Shown: in pieces, positions 4,297 through 5,549 of the stretch | Position numbering within the stretch: the first letter of the stretch is position 1 | How the letters are laid out: every line of letters starts with the position of its first letter | Source of the DNA: SCUN01 sp964343975 | GTDB lineage: Bacteria > Acidobacteriota > Vicinamibacteria > Vicinamibacterales > SCN-69-37 | DNA length: 5,549 nt | Direction of reading: 5' to 3' | Assembly: GCA_964343975.1 (NCBI GenBank) | Contig: CAYFLU010000204.1 | Span: forward strand, 1-5,549 | Position numbers and translations under genes: made by a program | Notes under the pieces: generated by a model | Database searches by the model: none | Told to the model about the DNA's origin: nothing | Seen by the model: only the letters and a program-made list of their open reading frames with translations

Positions 4297-5549
4297 ATGG
4301 CTGAGCAGACTCCGACTCTCGAACTGCCGGATGACGGCGCCCCGCAGGTCGACACCGCGGCCGAAGAGGCCAAGGCGCGTCGGCTGGCGCTCCGCTATCA
4401 GCTGCCGTTCGTCAACCTCGACGAATTCAAGATCGACCACGGGCTGTTCCGCAGCATTCCCGCGGACCTGATGTTGCGGTATGGCTTCGTGCCGTATCGC
4501 CGCGACGGTCAGGCGCTCGTCATCGTCGTCTCGGATCCCAGCGATCTCGCGACGATCGACGAACTCGCCGCGCAGCTCAACACGCCGGTACGCCTGTCGG
4601 TCGGCATGCCGTCGGCAATCCAGAACATCCTGAAGAAGAGCGAGAGCTCGCAGCGCGTGCTCGAGGAAGCCACCGAGGGCTTCCAGATGCAGATCCTGCG
4701 CGACGAGGAAGCCGGCGGCGACGAGAACCTCACCGTCGACAAGCTCACGCAGGACGCCAGCCCGGTCATCCGCCTGGTCGACTCGATGATCTTCACGGCG
4801 ATCCAGCGCCGCGCATCGGACATCCACATCGAGACGGGCGACGACGCGGTGCATGTGAAGTACCGCATCGACGGCGTGCTGCAGCAGGCGATGAAGCCCA
4901 TCGACAAGCGGCACCACAGCACGATCATCTCGCGCATCAAGGTCATGGCCGAATTGGACATCGCCGAGAAGCGCGTGCCGCAGGACGGCCGCTTCAAGCT
5001 GCGGATCCGCGGCAAAGCGATCGACTTCCGCGTGTCGGTGATGCCGAGCGTGCACGGCGAAGACTCGGTCATCCGAATTCTCGACAAAGAGTCGATGAGC
5101 GAGCAGTTCACCGAACTGAACCTCAACATCCTCGGCTGGCCCGAAGACGAGAAGCGGCGCTTCCGGAAGTACATCCGCGAGCCGTACGGCATGGTGCTCG
5201 TGACCGGCCCGACCGGCTCGGGCAAGACGACGACGCTCTACTCGGCGCTGTCGGAGATCAAGACGACCGAAGACAAGATCATCACGATCGAAGACCCGGT
5301 CGAATACCAGCTGAAGGGCATCACGCAGATCCCGATCAACGAGAAGAAGGGCCTCACGTTCGCGCGCGGCCTGCGGTCGATCCTGCGTCACGACCCCGAC
5401 AAGATCATGGTCGGCGAAATCCGCGACCCGGAAACCGCGCAGATCGCGATCCAGTCGGCGCTCACAGGCCACCTGGTGTTCACGACTGTCCACGCCAACA
5501 ACGTCATCGACGTGCTCGGCCGGTTCCTCAACATGGGCGTCGAGCCGTA
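4297..5549 (+). CDS. pilB: Type IV pilus / type II secretion assembly ATPase PilB/GspE, C-terminus cut by window edge
   Basis: This hexameric cytoplasmic ATPase drives pilin or pseudopilin polymerisation. 417 residues are visible; PilB proteins are usually about 560-580. After an acidic start comes one GspE/MshE-type N-terminal domain at about 30-113 (YQLPFVNLDEF, IPADLMLRYGFVPYRR, VVSDPSD). The ATPase N2 region follows: ASPVIRLVDSMI (154-165), RRASDIHIE (171-179), VKYRIDG (187-193) and KRVPQDGRF (225-233). The motor motifs are all present: Walker A GPTGSGKT (304-311, Lys310), Asp box TIEDPVEY (330-337), Walker B region with GEIRD (373-377) and His box TGHLVFTTVHANN (390-402). The C-terminal tetracysteine zinc motif of PilB would lie beyond the edge. 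It starts three bases after pilC, with only a weak GGTGA eight bases upstream. GspE is the main alternative name. Confidence 0.94.
   Translation, partial: MAEQTPTLELPDDGAPQVDTAAEEAKARRLALRYQLPFVNLDEFKIDHGLFRSIPADLMLRYGFVPYRRDGQALVIVVSDPSDLATIDELAAQLNTPVRLSVGMPSAIQNILKKSESSQRVLEEATEGFQMQILRDEEAGGDENLTVDKLTQDASPVIRLVDSMIFTAIQRRASDIHIETGDDAVHVKYRIDGVLQQAMKPIDKRHHSTIISRIKVMAELDIAEKRVPQDGRFKLRIRGKAIDFRVSVMPSVHGEDSVIRILDKESMSEQFTELNLNILGWPEDEKRRFRKYIREPYGMVLVTGPTGSGKTTTLYSALSEIKTTEDKIITIEDPVEYQLKGITQIPINEKKGLTFARGLRSILRHDPDKIMVGEIRDPETAQIAIQSALTGHLVFTTVHANNVIDVLGRFLNMGVEP

Noticed and set aside
3916..5493. 525-residue open frame on the minus strand opposite pilC and pilB
   Set aside because: It is rich in Arg, Asp and His without domains and fully overlaps well-conserved ATPase motifs on the plus strand.

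Overview
The window is a GC-rich, densely coded bacterial segment. It holds two divergent transcription units that meet in a short AT-richer gap at about 1320-1415. The gene content is a bacterial microcompartment (BMC) shell protein plus CoA-acylating aldehyde dehydrogenase on one side, and a lipoprotein, a lytic transglycosylase and PilC/PilB on the other. Together with the high GC this fits a Gram-negative soil or sediment bacterium. Acidobacteriota is my first guess and Gemmatimonadota or another deep-branching phylum is possible; this is inference, because no rRNA or marker gene is present.

Left unit (minus strand, 1319 down to 1 and beyond): a 98-residue BMC-H hexameric shell protein of the PduA/EutM/CsoS1 family. 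It is followed 16 bases later by an acylating aldehyde dehydrogenase (335 residues visible, C-terminus outside the window). The dehydrogenase sequence resembles the N-terminal half of AdhE more than classical EutE, and its catalytic Cys256 is visible. Together these are the edge of a metabolosome operon: the shell encloses a toxic or volatile aldehyde, and the enzyme converts it to acyl-CoA with reduction of NAD+. The signature enzyme that makes the aldehyde, and therefore the substrate, is not in the window.

Middle (1320-1415): the divergent promoter region. It holds a plausible sigma-70-like promoter for the rightward unit, placed so that its transcript would be nearly leaderless, nested inverted repeats that could be an operator, and a small hairpin in the presumed BMC leader.

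Right unit (plus strand, 1416 to the end): an uncharacterised probable lipoprotein, a GH23-type soluble lytic transglycosylase with a signal peptide, then pilC/gspF and pilB/gspE (the last cut by the window edge). Three of the four genes are almost abutting (3-base gaps). The exception is the 85-base gap before pilC, which contains a chain of mutually exclusive potential RNA helices ending in a hairpin that presents the Shine-Dalgarno core in its loop. The group reads as a type IV pilus or type II secretion assembly module: PilB is the cytoplasmic motor, PilC the inner-membrane platform, the transglycosylase could open the peptidoglycan for the machine, and the lipoprotein is an envelope component of unknown role. 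The most unusual things here are the juxtaposition of the two systems at one divergent regulatory region and the possible structured leader of pilC.
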